A stretch of 64,000 nucleotides of DNA from Pseudosulfitobacter sp. DSM 107133 (lineage in GTDB: Bacteria > Pseudomonadota > Alphaproteobacteria > Rhodobacterales > Rhodobacteraceae), in assembly GCF_022788695.1 (NCBI RefSeq), contig NZ_CP085156.1:124001-188000 (forward strand), in the 5' to 3' direction. Every line of letters begins with the position of its first letter. Position 1 is the stretch's first letter. Shown in pieces: positions 46,024-55,451 of this stretch. The notes below the pieces were generated by a model. That model was not told the origin of the DNA, ran no database searches, and saw nothing but the letters and a program-made list of their open reading frames with translations. The position numbers were made by a program, and so were the translations under genes.

Positions 46024-46068
46024 AATGACCGGGCTATGCAGAAGTCCTACTGCACCCGGTCATTTTTT
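46024..46068 (+). terminator. Rho-independent terminator after the 1165-aa gene
   Basis: AATGACCGGG (46024-46033) pairs with CCCGGTCATT (46055-46064), with a nested TGCAG/CTGCA stem inside and a T6 run after it. It is a strong intrinsic terminator. Confidence 0.9.
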
Positions 46069-46170
46069 ACGCCTGGATGTCAGTGGATTGCGGAACTTTG
46101 CGGCGTTGAACCCATTGAAACAAGGGACGGCCTGACTGGTCGGTCTTTGTGCCACCACTCACGAAACGCA

Positions 46171-46214
46171 GCAAAAAGAAGGACCAGCGCCGCAGGGTGC
46201 TGATCCTTTTTTGC
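46171..46214. terminator. Bidirectional terminator between convergent genes
   Basis: GCAAAAAGAAGGACCAGC and GCTGATCCTTTTTTGC pair with one mismatch and one unpaired base around a short loop. A-runs on one side and T-runs on the other fit termination of both the plus-strand repeat gene and the minus-strand transporter gene. Confidence 0.8.
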
Positions 46215-46230
46215 GTTTTGGGTTTGATCC

Positions 46231-47667
46231 CTAGCCGATCCAGCCGGTCAATTGGGCGTAGATCAAAAATGCCGCGGCAATCGCGACCCAGATACCGAAC
46301 AGGGGCAGGAAGAAACGCACCCAGCGGTCCCAGCTGACACCGGCCAGCGCCAGCGTTGCCATGAAGTAACCTGAAGTGGGGTAAAGAATGTTGGAAAGCC
46401 CGTCACCCAGTTGATAGGCCAGCACCGAGTTTTGACGCGTCACGCCAATGAGATCCGACAGCGGCGCCATGATTGGCATCGTTACCAAAGCCTGACCGCT
46501 GCCTGACGGGATCACAAAATTGAAACCCAGCTGCGACAGGAACATTCCGACCGCCGACAGCGTATGCGGGAAACTGCCGACCAGATCGCCCAGCCCGTTC
46601 ACCAAAGTGTCCATGACCTGACCCTGTTCCAGCATCACGGCCACCGCGCGGGCCAGCCCCACGATCATCGCACCCACCAGCACGTCGCGGAACCCTTCGT
46701 TAAAGGCTTCGCAGATTTTCGAGGTGTTCAGTCCGGCAATCAGCCCCACGGAAATGCCCATCAGCACAAACAGCCCTGCCATTTCCATCATGAACCAACC
46801 ACGGGTCAGAACACCCCAAACCATCACAGCGAAAAAACCAAGGGCCGCAAGACCCGCCAAAGCCTGACGCGATGAAAAGCGCATGGCGGCTGTGTCGATG
46901 TTGCTCTGGTAAAGCGCGCGCTTTTCGATCTCTTTCGCGTCGTCGGCCATCAGCCCCGCATCGGGGTTGTTGCGCACCCGAAGCGCATAGCGGGTGGTGT
47001 ACAGAACCGCAGCGCCCAGAAGCGCAATGAACAGCAGCGACCGCAGTCCGGCGCCGGAATACAGGGGCAATTCCGCAATTGTCTGACCAAGGCCGGTGTT
47101 GATCGGATTCAGCACGCCCGAAGTGAACCCCGCCGTTGTCGCCAAAAGCGCAACGCCTGCGGCGGTGATACTGTCAAAGCGCAGGGCGATCATCAGCGGC
47201 AGGATCACCGGAACATAGACCAGCGCCAGCTCTTGCGTGCCGATCAGCGTGGCCACAACCGCAAAGGTCACCATCAGAACCGGCAGGATCAGGATCGAAC
47301 GCGCGGCAAACCGGCGGGTCAGCTTGTCAACCGCGACGTCAATGATTCCGGTGCGGCGGATCACCATGAACATGCCGCCGATGATAAAGGTAAAGAACAC
47401 CACGACCGAGGCGTCGGCCAGCCCGCGCGGAACCGCCATCATGAAATCTTCCAACCCGACAGGCGTAGAAGGCACTGTACGGTAAGTGGTTGGATCAATT
47501 GCAGTTCTGCCGTTCGCCAGTGTGATCCTGTCATAAAGACCCGCAGGAATGAAATGGGTCGCCAGCGCCGCCAGCGCCGTGAAAATGAACAGGATGACAT
47601 AAATATGGGGCATCCTGAATCCCGGTTCCTCCTGACCTGTTTCCAGATCAATGTCTTGCGTACTCAT
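46231..47667 (-). CDS. YfcC-family (C4-dicarboxylate/arginine-type) membrane transporter
   Basis: 478 residues from ATG 47667 with GGAGGAG upstream; the GTG just before it is less likely. About 11-12 hydrophobic segments. The sequence IPAGLYDRI, GGMFMVIRRTGIIDVAVDKL, and FVIPSGSGQALVTMPIMAPLSD are characteristic of YfcC/DcuC-like ion-transporter proteins. The family is related to dicarboxylate and arginine/ornithine-type carriers, and the substrate is unknown. It is divergent from a GntR regulator, which probably controls it. Confidence 0.85.
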   Translation of the reverse strand: MSTQDIDLETGQEEPGFRMPHIYVILFIFTALAALATHFIPAGLYDRITLANGRTAIDPTTYRTVPSTPVGLEDFMMAVPRGLADASVVVFFTFIIGGMFMVIRRTGIIDVAVDKLTRRFAARSILILPVLMVTFAVVATLIGTQELALVYVPVILPLMIALRFDSITAAGVALLATTAGFTSGVLNPINTGLGQTIAELPLYSGAGLRSLLFIALLGAAVLYTTRYALRVRNNPDAGLMADDAKEIEKRALYQSNIDTAAMRFSSRQALAGLAALGFFAVMVWGVLTRGWFMMEMAGLFVLMGISVGLIAGLNTSKICEAFNEGFRDVLVGAMIVGLARAVAVMLEQGQVMDTLVNGLGDLVGSFPHTLSAVGMFLSQLGFNFVIPSGSGQALVTMPIMAPLSDLIGVTRQNSVLAYQLGDGLSNILYPTSGYFMATLALAGVSWDRWVRFFLPLFGIWVAIAAAFLIYAQLTGWIG

Positions 47668-47735
47668 CACATCTCCTCCCGAGAAATGGCGTTGATTGCT
47701 TCAAAAATTTCGTCTAACATTTTAGGTATCGTTTT

Positions 47736-47750
47736 TGTTGAAAGACAACA
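47736..47750. promoter_or_regulatory. Candidate GntR operator
   Basis: TGTTG-AAAGA-CAACA is a perfect short inverted repeat centred between the divergent YfcC-type and GntR-type genes. A loose outer pair GGTATC (47725) and GCTACC (47753) flanks it but is not exactly concentric. Operator function is inferred from position. Confidence 0.35.
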
Positions 47751-47803
47751 TTGCTACCGAGATAGGACTTTCAATTTTTTCTTGAAAATCACGGATTGTA
47801 TTC

Positions 47804-48463
47804 ATGAGCACGCCGATAAAAATCGAAACACAGCCCCAATATGACAAGGCTTTTGACGCTTTGGTTCAGGCATTGTGCAGGGGGAAATTGCGCTCGGGCA
47901 CCTATTTCACAATGCCGGCCCTTGTCGAGGAACTGGGCTTTCCCATTGCTGCCATCCGCGAGGCGACCAAGCGTGCCGAGCAACAGGCGCTGTTGAAAAT
48001 CCTGCCAAAACGCGGGATCACCGTGATGGATGCAAGCCCCGCATTCACCCGTCACTGCATGGACATGCGCGCGATGATGGACAAGGAAGGCGCGCGGCGA
48101 CTGTTGGCGCGCGGGCCAGTGCCCGGACTTGCTGCGCTGCGCGACAGGCACCAAGCGATGATGGCCCGCGCCGAACAGAACATGACGCCGTTGTTGCCAC
48201 CCGAAGCGATCGACGTTGATCTCAGCCTGCACGACGCGCTTGCCAACGGACTGGAAAACCCGTTGCTTTTGCAGTGCTACTCTGAAAACCGCAACCGGAT
48301 CGCTGTTATTCAGCATTCACGTCCGATGTTGCAGGACCGGATTGTGCCGGCGATGCGCGAACATCTGACGATAATCGACGCCCTTGATGCAGGCGATATC
48401 CAAGGCGCGGTTGCGGCCATTGACGTGCATCTGGTGCAGACCTTGCGCTGGTGGGGACTTTAG
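47804..48463 (+). CDS. GntR-family transcriptional regulator (FCD-type)
   Basis: 219 residues. A winged helix occupies ~10-75 (LCRGKLRSGTYFTMPALVEEL, PIAAIREATKRAEQQALLKI, KRGITVMD). The rest is a helical FCD-like ligand domain with AMREHLTIIDALDAGDIQGAVAAIDVHL, including the His residues that bind metal in this fold. It is divergent from the YfcC-type transporter and convergent with the TorS-like kinase. It probably senses the transporter's substrate. Confidence 0.85.
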   Translation: MSTPIKIETQPQYDKAFDALVQALCRGKLRSGTYFTMPALVEELGFPIAAIREATKRAEQQALLKILPKRGITVMDASPAFTRHCMDMRAMMDKEGARRLLARGPVPGLAALRDRHQAMMARAEQNMTPLLPPEAIDVDLSLHDALANGLENPLLLQCYSENRNRIAVIQHSRPMLQDRIVPAMREHLTIIDALDAGDIQGAVAAIDVHLVQTLRWWGL

Positions 48464-48473
48464 GCTCTGGACC

Positions 48474-50969
48474 CTAAAACATTTTTGCCAGCGCCTGCGC
48501 CAATGCATCAACGGTGACGGGTTTTGACAGGCGGGCAAAACGGTGCCTGTCGGCAGGATCAATGTGGTCGGCGGCGGGCAGCTGTGTCGACATGGCGATG
48601 GCGCGGACCTGCGGATAACGCTCCAGTGCCATACGGATCAGATCCCAGCCGCTGTGCTGCGCGTCCAGCTTCAGATCGCTCAGGATCAGGTCGGGCGCCC
48701 CCGCCTGTGCCCCCTCCAGCAACGCGCGACCGCTGGCGAAGTCAGGTGCGGTGATTACATCGAAGCCCATGGATTGCAGCGCAGCAGCGGCGGCGGCCAG
48801 TGCCTTGGGGTCATCGTCGACCACCACGGCGCGGCCCGTGTGCTGAACCGCCACCGGCACAGTCTCGGGCAGCGCTGGGAACAGCAAGGTCACCGTGGTG
48901 CCCTGTTCGGGGGTCGAAGTGATCTGCAAGCTGCCCCCCGACTGGTGTACAAACCCGTCCACCATCGAGAGCCCCAGCCCCGTGCCCCCGCCGTCACGGC
49001 GCGCGGTAAAGAACGGTTCGGTGGCATAGCGCAGGGTTTCGGCGCTCATCCCGTGGCCGTCATCCGAGACCACCAGTGCAATCTGGCCATCGTCCTGTTC
49101 TGTCACTGAAATCTCGATCGTCCCGTTGCTGCTGATCGCCTGACCGGCGTTGACACACAGGTTCAGAATGGCACTTTCCAACTGGCCGGGGTCGATCATC
49201 GCCCAGATCGGGCCTTCGGGTGTTGCGACAGACAGGGTGACCGTTTCGGGCAGGGCAATTTCCAGCAGGTCGCGCATGGCGTGCAGCAAATCGACGATAT
49301 CGGTGCGCTGCGGTTCCAGATGCTGTTTGCGGGCAAAGGCCAGCAGCCGTTCGGTCAGGGTCACGCCCAGATCCACCGCATCCTCGATCCGCGCGCGCAG
49401 CCGCGTGCCTGCCTGCGCATCGGCGCCTTCCAGCAAATGCAGATTGCCTGAAATCGTCGACAGGATATTGCCAAAGTCGTGCGCCACCTCGCCGGTGACC
49501 TTGCCCAGGGTCTCGACCCGCTGGATTTCCGCCAGCCGTGCGTCAACCAACCGCCGTTCGGTGACTTCGGAAAACAACCAGACAGCCCCGCCATCGGGAA
49601 ACGGCGAGCGGCGCAGTTCCAGCACATGCCCTGCCGCACTTTCGTATTCCAGATAGCCCGCAGCCGTCACCGCCGTGTCACGCAGTACAAAGGGTGACTG
49701 CGCCAGCAGATCGTCCACGGTCTCAACCACCTCCGCGCCCTCGGGCAGGCGCAGCAAATCGCGGGTGCGCTGGTTCTGCGCCAATATCCGGCCCGAGGCT
49801 GCGGTGATCACAACCCCGTCGGTGATATTTTCAAACACCCGCGAAAACAGCGTGTTCTGCCGCCGGATCAGCCGCGAATTGCGGTCCAGCCGCAGCGCAT
49901 TGGCCCGGAAAATGCGAAAAGCCGAAAACAGCTGCCCGATCTCGTCGTCGCTTTCCAGCCTGCGTTCCAGCCGCGTCGCGCGATCCCCCGCCGCCAGCCT
50001 GCGCATGGCCTGCGCGATGCGGTGCAGGTTCATCACCACATAGCGCGAGACAAACACCGCCGAAACCACCGCGACCCCCAAGCTGACAGCCATCAGCCCC
50101 AGCATCACCCATTGCGCCACGGCCAGACGGGCGCGGGTGTCGGCCTGTGACAATTCAAGCCGGTCGCGCGCCGCCGTCACCTTTTGCGCCGCCAGCAGGT
50201 TGATGCGCTCGGCCTCGGTGCGGATACGGAACAGGGCGTTTTCCGCGTCCAGCGAAATGGCCAGACTGCGATAGACCAGATTGAACAGCGTATCATCGCG
50301 GGTGATCGTGCGGTCGATCTCTTGCACGCGATCCGCGATGCGCGGCGAGGCGACGGCAAGGATATCGGCACGGATATTGTTATACCCCAGACGGAACTCC
50401 CAGATCGAAGTCAGTGTATTGGCCCGCGCTGTTCCCACTGCTTCCATCGCCAGTTGTTGCAACGTCGCCCAGGCCTGCCTTTCATACGCCGTGGCCTCGC
50501 GTGTCGTGATCCATTGCCGATAGCGGCGCAGCAATACCTCAAGCGCCGCGTCTATACTGGCAATATCCTGACGGATGTGGTTGCGCTGCGGGATGATCCT
50601 GACCAGATCGTCCACCGCCGCGCGCATCCGCGCCACCGACAGCGACAGTTCGGCATCGCCTTCGGCCATGCCTTCCAGCCGCGTGATGGCAGCATAGATT
50701 TCATCGGTTTCCGTGGCGATGCCAAAGGGCGGGTTCAGCGACAGCAGAAAGGGTGCAGATTTCGACAGGGTTGCAGCGTTATGTGACAGCTCCAGCGCAC
50801 GGGACACTTCGGCCAGCGACACGCTGTGCAGCAGCTCAATCTGTCGGTCGGCCCGCGACAGCGTGTAGAAGGCGATGATTCCGATGGCGGTCGCAACCAC
50901 CGCCAACAGCCCGATGGCCCCCAACAGTCGCGTGCGGATGCTGATCCGCGACAGGCCCGCGCCTGTCAT
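48474..50969 (-). CDS. TorS-like hybrid sensor histidine kinase
   Basis: 831 residues. TM1 at ~13-34, a large helical periplasmic region (~35-285), TM2 at ~290-312, then HAMP (~313-365), PAS (~375-460), HisKA with the phospho-His in EVAHDFGNILS, HATPase_c with LNLCVNAGQAI and GGTGLGLSMV, and a C-terminal receiver (VVVDDDPKAL, Asp in LILSDLKLD, Lys in LSKP). The helical periplasmic part resembles TorS-type sensors, which bind a periplasmic solute-binding partner. Its start overlaps the response-regulator gene by 4 bases. It is divergent from a PhnD-type binding protein, a plausible sensing partner. Confidence 0.88.
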   Translation of the reverse strand: MTGAGLSRISIRTRLLGAIGLLAVVATAIGIIAFYTLSRADRQIELLHSVSLAEVSRALELSHNAATLSKSAPFLLSLNPPFGIATETDEIYAAITRLEGMAEGDAELSLSVARMRAAVDDLVRIIPQRNHIRQDIASIDAALEVLLRRYRQWITTREATAYERQAWATLQQLAMEAVGTARANTLTSIWEFRLGYNNIRADILAVASPRIADRVQEIDRTITRDDTLFNLVYRSLAISLDAENALFRIRTEAERINLLAAQKVTAARDRLELSQADTRARLAVAQWVMLGLMAVSLGVAVVSAVFVSRYVVMNLHRIAQAMRRLAAGDRATRLERRLESDDEIGQLFSAFRIFRANALRLDRNSRLIRRQNTLFSRVFENITDGVVITAASGRILAQNQRTRDLLRLPEGAEVVETVDDLLAQSPFVLRDTAVTAAGYLEYESAAGHVLELRRSPFPDGGAVWLFSEVTERRLVDARLAEIQRVETLGKVTGEVAHDFGNILSTISGNLHLLEGADAQAGTRLRARIEDAVDLGVTLTERLLAFARKQHLEPQRTDIVDLLHAMRDLLEIALPETVTLSVATPEGPIWAMIDPGQLESAILNLCVNAGQAISSNGTIEISVTEQDDGQIALVVSDDGHGMSAETLRYATEPFFTARRDGGGTGLGLSMVDGFVHQSGGSLQITSTPEQGTTVTLLFPALPETVPVAVQHTGRAVVVDDDPKALAAAAAALQSMGFDVITAPDFASGRALLEGAQAGAPDLILSDLKLDAQHSGWDLIRMALERYPQVRAIAMSTQLPAADHIDPADRHRFARLSKPVTVDALAQALAKMF

Positions 50970-51691
50970 GCCCCCCGCCCGTCCAGCACAAAGATATAGC
51001 CCTGCGCGCGGCGCGTTTGCAGATGCACCGGCTTTGACGGGATCGGCTCGATCTTGCGACGCAGACGCAGGATCAGCACGTCGATGGTACGGTCCAGATA
51101 GCGTTCGGTATCGCTGCCCAGTTCTTCCAGCAGCTCAAGGCGCGGAATGATCCGGCCCGGGTTGCGCACAAAGTAATCCAGCAGCCGGTATTCCGCATTG
51201 GTCAGCGGAATTTCATTGCCCGCCGCATCCTGCAACTCGCGTTTCTGCAAATCGACCCGCTTGTTGCCAAATCCGATCTCGTGGCCGGTGGCGGGCGGCG
51301 TCACCGCCCCGTGGCCATAGCGGCGCAGCACCGCGCGGATGCGGGCCACCAGCTCGCGCGGGTTGAACGGTTTGATCAGGTAATCGTCGGCACCGGTTTC
51401 CAGCCCGATGATCTTGTCGATTTCGTCTCCCACGCCGGTCAGCATGACGATGGGCAGATTGTATTTCTCGCGGATGTGGATCGCCAGCATCAGTCCGCTT
51501 TCGCCGCGCAGCCGCAGGTCGATTAGCGCAAGGTCGATGGCCGGCGGATCCCCCAGCGCATGAAACGCCGCACTGTCGGCACAGGCAATCGCCCGATATC
51601 CGCTTTGCTCAAGCAATGCGGACAGCGTTTCGCGGACCTGTGCATCATCATCGACGATGGCAATCGTGGGCTGAGTGTTGGCCTGTGTCAT
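50966..51691 (-). CDS. OmpR/PhoB-family response regulator
   Basis: 241 residues. The receiver domain has IVDDDAQ, phospho-Asp in LALIDLRLRGESG, Thr in VMLTGVGD and Lys in LIKPFNPREL. The C-terminal winged helix runs through LTNAEYRLLDYFVRNPGRIIPR and DRTIDVLILRLRRKIE. It is the first gene of the two-gene operon with the TorS-like kinase and divergent from the phnDCEE-type transporter, so it is the likely regulator of that transporter. Confidence 0.93.
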   Translation of the reverse strand: MTQANTQPTIAIVDDDAQVRETLSALLEQSGYRAIACADSAAFHALGDPPAIDLALIDLRLRGESGLMLAIHIREKYNLPIVMLTGVGDEIDKIIGLETGADDYLIKPFNPRELVARIRAVLRRYGHGAVTPPATGHEIGFGNKRVDLQKRELQDAAGNEIPLTNAEYRLLDYFVRNPGRIIPRLELLEELGSDTERYLDRTIDVLILRLRRKIEPIPSKPVHLQTRRAQGYIFVLDGRGA

Positions 51692-51776
51692 GGCATAGCT
51701 ATGTCACGCCACAGGCGCGCCCGCCAAGCGTGCAACGCGCTGACGCAGCGAAAAACCAGCCAAACGCCCCCGTATT

Positions 51777-51818
51777 GTAATTCTGTTAACATTGCACCCT
51801 GCCCCAGTAACTCTGTTA
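51777..51818 (+). promoter_or_regulatory. Direct repeats, candidate response-regulator binding sites
   Basis: GTAATTCTGTTA at 51777-51788 and GTAACTCTGTTA at 51807-51818, 30 bases apart, lie between the divergent regulator and phnD-type genes. OmpR-type regulators usually bind direct repeats on one DNA face, and 30 bases is about three turns. The 130 bases from there to the phnD-type start would form the leader. Confidence 0.5.
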
Positions 51819-51948
51819 GTCAGTTGGGCAGTGGCTTGGGCCTGCTATTGCCGACTAGCATCAGCCCAGAGCGAACACATCCGGGGCCTTCGAAACAGCG
51901 GCGTCCCCTGCGTGGCAGTTCGACACATGTATTTACGGGAGGAACAAA

Positions 51949-52929
51949 ATGCATATCACCAAAACCCTGCTGGGCACTGCCTTTGCAGTCGCCATGGGCA
52001 GCACGGCTGCCTTTGCCCAGGACACCTGCGCCGAGCGCGGCGCGCTGGACGTGATCTATTGCGATGCCAACGGCGATCTGGTCGCAGACGCACCCACCGA
52101 TCCGGCCAAGCTGAACGATCCATCGACGCTGGTCTTTGCCTATACGCCGGTGGAAGACCCCGCCGTTTACGCCGACATCTGGGCCCCCTTCATCGCCCAT
52201 CTGGAGGAGGCCACAGGCCGCGACGTGCAGTTCTTTGCCGTTCAGTCCAACTCGGCCGAGGTCGAGGCCATGCGCTCGGGCCGTCTGCATATTGCCGGCT
52301 TTTCAACCGGCCCCACACCTTTTGCGGTGAACCTTGCCGGTGCGGTGCCTTTTGCGATCATGGGCGCGGATGACGGGCAGTTCGGTTACAAGCTGCAAGT
52401 GTTCACGCAGGCCGATTCCGACATCAAGGAAATGTCCGACCTGAAAGGCAAGCGCATCGCCCACACCTCGCCCACGTCGAACTCGGGCAACCAGGCGCCG
52501 CGCGCGCTGTTCCCCGGTCTGGGTGTCGTGCCTGATACCGATTACGAAGTCACCTACTCCGGCTCGCATGACCAATCCATGCTGGGCGTGGTTGCAGGCG
52601 ACTATGACGCCGCCCCGGTGGCCTCGGAAGTGGTCGAGCGTATGGCCGAGCGCGGTCTGTACGACCCTGCCGACGTGCGTCTGATCTGGGAAAGTGATCC
52701 GTTCCCGACAACCTCGTTCACCGTGGCACATGATCTGGAACCCGAGCTGGCTGAAAAGATCAAGCAAGCCTTCTTCAGCTTCCAGTTCGAAGGCACCAAG
52801 CTGGGTGAAGAGTTTCAGGGCGTGAGCAAGTTCATCCCGATCACTTACAAGGACCAGTGGGCCGTGATCCGCGAAATCCAGGCCAACAACGGCGTGGAAT
52901 ATACGCCCCAAGGTCTGGCTGCCAACTAA
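51949..52929 (+). CDS. phnD: Phosphate/phosphite/phosphonate-type ABC transporter binding protein (PhnD-like)
   Basis: 326 residues with a signal peptide ending TAAFAQ and an RBS (GGGAGG) upstream. STLVFAYTPVEDPAVYADIW is the start of the PhnD fold. HTSPTSNSGNQAPRALFPGLGV is the family's oxyanion-binding loop (typically S-T-S-G), and the hinge motif SGSHDQSMLGVVAGDYDAAPVAS follows. It captures a phosphonate or similar oxyanion in the periplasm. The two acidic N-terminal insertions (residues ~23-55) are longer than in E. coli PhnD. No C-P lyase gene accompanies it, so the ligand is uncertain. Confidence 0.88.
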   Translation: MHITKTLLGTAFAVAMGSTAAFAQDTCAERGALDVIYCDANGDLVADAPTDPAKLNDPSTLVFAYTPVEDPAVYADIWAPFIAHLEEATGRDVQFFAVQSNSAEVEAMRSGRLHIAGFSTGPTPFAVNLAGAVPFAIMGADDGQFGYKLQVFTQADSDIKEMSDLKGKRIAHTSPTSNSGNQAPRALFPGLGVVPDTDYEVTYSGSHDQSMLGVVAGDYDAAPVASEVVERMAERGLYDPADVRLIWESDPFPTTSFTVAHDLEPELAEKIKQAFFSFQFEGTKLGEEFQGVSKFIPITYKDQWAVIREIQANNGVEYTPQGLAAN

Positions 52930-53010
52930 GCGCCAAACCGGACACGGGCCGCGCGTTGCCGCTGGCCCGTGTTCCTTTGCGCCTGTCCCATTGCCCCGTG
53001 AGAGGTCAAA

Positions 53011-53784
53011 ATGCTGAAAATCGAAAAACTGGTCAAACGCTACAACGGCGGTGATCCCGTGTTGAAAGACCTTGATCTTGAGGTCGGCGGCCAACAGGTC
53101 GTGTCAATCATCGGATCATCCGGCGCGGGCAAAAGCACGCTGTTGCGCTGCATCAACCGGCTGGTTGAACCCACTTCGGGCACGATCACGCTGAACGGCA
53201 CCGATCTGACAAAGCTGAAGAAATCGGAACTGCGCCTTGCCCGCCGCCGCATTGGCATGGTGTTCCAAAGCTTTAATCTGGTTGACCGTCTGACAGTGAT
53301 GGAAAACGTCCAGTCGGGGCGCTTGGGCTATATCTCGACCTGGGCCGCGCTGACGCGGCGTTATCCCAAATCCGACATCCGCCGCGCCTATGAGCTGATG
53401 GAGCGCGTGGGCATTGCCCATTACGCCAACAAACGTGCCGACGAACTGTCGGGCGGCGAACGCCAGCGCGTCGGCGTCGTGCGCGCGCTGATGCAACAGC
53501 CGGAAATTCTGCTGGCGGATGAACCCACCGCCTCGCTCGACCCCAAGACATCGGAACAGATCATGGCGCTGCTGCGCGATCTGGCGAACGAGCTGGAATT
53601 GCCGGTTATCATCAACATCCACAACGTCACCGAGGCCAAGCAATACACCGACCGTATCGTCGGCATGCGCTATGGCCGGATCATCTTTGACGATGTGCCC
53701 GACGCACTGGACGCCGCCGCGATGGATGAAATCTATGCCGGTGTGCCCGCCGAGGACCGCGCGGCCCAAGGGGCGGCGGCATGA
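53011..53784 (+). CDS. phnC: Phosphonate-type ABC transporter ATP-binding protein
   Basis: 257 residues. Walker A is GSSGAGKST, the Q-loop lies in GMVFQSFNLVDRL, the signature is LSGGERQRVG, Walker B is ILLADEPTASLDP and the H-loop lies in IINIHNVTEAK. The extended region between Q-loop and signature (RLGYISTWAALTRRYP) is characteristic of PhnC. It powers the importer on the cytoplasmic face and overlaps the first permease gene by 4 bases. Confidence 0.93.
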   Translation: MLKIEKLVKRYNGGDPVLKDLDLEVGGQQVVSIIGSSGAGKSTLLRCINRLVEPTSGTITLNGTDLTKLKKSELRLARRRIGMVFQSFNLVDRLTVMENVQSGRLGYISTWAALTRRYPKSDIRRAYELMERVGIAHYANKRADELSGGERQRVGVVRALMQQPEILLADEPTASLDPKTSEQIMALLRDLANELELPVIINIHNVTEAKQYTDRIVGMRYGRIIFDDVPDALDAAAMDEIYAGVPAEDRAAQGAAA

Positions 53785-54575
53785 CCGATTTTCCCGACAC
53801 ATGGCGCAAGCCGCCCTTCATCCGCAACACGCTGCTGCGGCGCGGGCTGTGGATCGCCATCCTGGCCTATGTTGTCTTTACCATGGCCACCCTGCCGATT
53901 GACTGGGAACGCGTTTCGGCAGGCATGGGCCGCGCCGCCAAGATCTTTGGCGGAGCTTTTCCGCCCAGCTTTGCCCGCGCCGACCTGTTGATCGACGGCT
54001 TTATGGAAAGCCTGAAAATCGCGCTGCTTGCCACGGTCGCCGGTGTGGGCCTGTCGATCCCCATCGCCTTTTGTGCCGCGCGCAACATCGCGCCACGGCC
54101 TGTCTATTATCTGGGCCGCGCCACCATCATCATCGCGCGCAGCTTTCACCCCGTCATCGTCGCCATCATCTTTGTCAAAGCCGTCGGCTTTGGCCCCTTT
54201 GCCGGTGTGCTGACGCTGACCGTCTATTCCATCGGCTTTGTCGCCAAACTGCTGGCCGAACGGATCGAAGAGATCGACTTTGGTCAGGTCGAGGCCATGC
54301 GGTCGGCAGGGGCACCGTTTTTCAGCACGCTGGTCTACGCCATCGCACCGCAAATTCTGGCCCGTCAGGTGGGTCTGTCAATCTATCAGCTGGACAGCAA
54401 CCTGCGCGCTTCGGCGGTGGTCGGTCTGGTTGGTGCGGGCGGCATCGGCGCAACGCTGGCCAATGCGTTCGGGCGTTATGATTACGACTTTGCGCTCGCC
54501 ATCACTATGGTCATCGTCGGGGTTATTCTGGTGTCCGAGGCGATCAGCGGCGTCATTCGGGAGAAACTGGCATGA
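53781..54575 (+). CDS. phnE: Phosphonate-type ABC transporter permease PhnE (first copy)
   Basis: 264 residues with about six membrane segments. The EAA loop reads AEAMRSAGAPFFSTLVYAIAPQI in outline (around residues 168-190), and ASAVVGLVGAGGIGATL is the conserved C-terminal Gly-rich stretch. Two adjacent phnE genes make a heterodimeric channel in many alphaproteobacteria. It overlaps both its neighbours by 4 bases. Confidence 0.92.
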   Translation: MTDFPDTWRKPPFIRNTLLRRGLWIAILAYVVFTMATLPIDWERVSAGMGRAAKIFGGAFPPSFARADLLIDGFMESLKIALLATVAGVGLSIPIAFCAARNIAPRPVYYLGRATIIIARSFHPVIVAIIFVKAVGFGPFAGVLTLTVYSIGFVAKLLAERIEEIDFGQVEAMRSAGAPFFSTLVYAIAPQILARQVGLSIYQLDSNLRASAVVGLVGAGGIGATLANAFGRYDYDFALAITMVIVGVILVSEAISGVIREKLA

Positions 54576-55372
54576 GCAGCACCGCAGCTTTGGACCACTG
54601 GTCGCGCTTTACCCCGAAACAACGCATCAAACGCTATGGCGTGCTGCTGGCCACCCTGCTGGTGGTGGCATGGGCGCTGCAAAGCATCGACGTCATCTGG
54701 GAATGGGTCTGGGATTCACCCGCGCAAATGGCCGACCTGTTCAGCCGCATGGTGCCGCCTGACCCGCAGAACCTGCCAACGATCATGCAGGCAATGTGGG
54801 AAACCGTGAACATCGCCACCATCGCCACGTTGTTCGCGGTGATCCTGTCGTTGCCCGTCGCCTATATTGCCGCGCGCAACACCACGCCCAACGTCGTGAC
54901 CCTGTGGATTGGCCGGTTCATCCTGGTGTCGTCCCGTTCGGTCAACACGATCATCTGGGCGCTGCTGTTCGTTGCCATCTTTGGTCCCGGCATCATCGCG
55001 GGCATCGTGGCGATCATGTTCCGGTCGATCGGGTTCATGGGCAAACTACTGGGCGAAGCCATCGAGGAGATCGACACCCGCCCCGTCGAGGCGCTGCAAG
55101 CCAGCGGTGCGTCGCGCTTCAAGGTGGTGCTATATGCCATCGTGCCACAGGTCATGCCCACATTCTTTGCCGTCTCGATCCTGCGTTGGGACATCAACCT
55201 GCGCGAATCCACGGTTCTGGGGCTGGTCGGCGCGGGTGGCATCGGGATTATCCTGCAAGGGGCCATCGACACGTTCAACTGGCCCGAAGTATCGACCGTG
55301 CTGCTGGCGATCCTGGCCTTCGTTATTCTGGGCGAGGTGGTGTCGATGTACCTGCGCAAACGCATCCTGTGA
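54572..55372 (+). CDS. phnE: Phosphonate-type ABC transporter permease PhnE (second copy)
   Basis: 266 residues with six hydrophobic segments and the motif pair IEEIDTRPVEALQASGASR and ESTVLGLVGAGGIGIIL. It is similar to, but clearly diverged from, the preceding permease, fitting a heterodimer. Last gene of the four-gene importer operon, followed by two strong hairpins. Confidence 0.92.
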   Translation: MSSTAALDHWSRFTPKQRIKRYGVLLATLLVVAWALQSIDVIWEWVWDSPAQMADLFSRMVPPDPQNLPTIMQAMWETVNIATIATLFAVILSLPVAYIAARNTTPNVVTLWIGRFILVSSRSVNTIIWALLFVAIFGPGIIAGIVAIMFRSIGFMGKLLGEAIEEIDTRPVEALQASGASRFKVVLYAIVPQVMPTFFAVSILRWDINLRESTVLGLVGAGGIGIILQGAIDTFNWPEVSTVLLAILAFVILGEVVSMYLRKRIL

Positions 55373-55377
55373 CCTTG

Positions 55378-55442
55378 CAGGGGCGGGCCCACATCCCGCC
55401 CCTGTAATCCGCGGCGCCCGGTGGGTCCTCCCCCACCGGGCG
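55378..55442. terminator. Two tandem hairpins between the convergent phnE and crotonase genes
   Basis: CAGGGGCGGG (55378-55387) pairs with CCCGCCCCTG (55395-55404). CGCCCGGTGGG (55415-55425) pairs with CCCACCGGGCG (55432-55442). Both stems are perfect and GC-rich. No long T-run follows, but two stems between convergent genes strongly suggest termination in both directions. Confidence 0.75.
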
Positions 55443-55451
55443 TTGCCATTT

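Noticed and set aside
51949..55372. Full phosphonate degradation operon
   Set aside because: Only the transporter genes are present; no C-P lyase, phosphonatase or aminotransferase gene is seen in the window.
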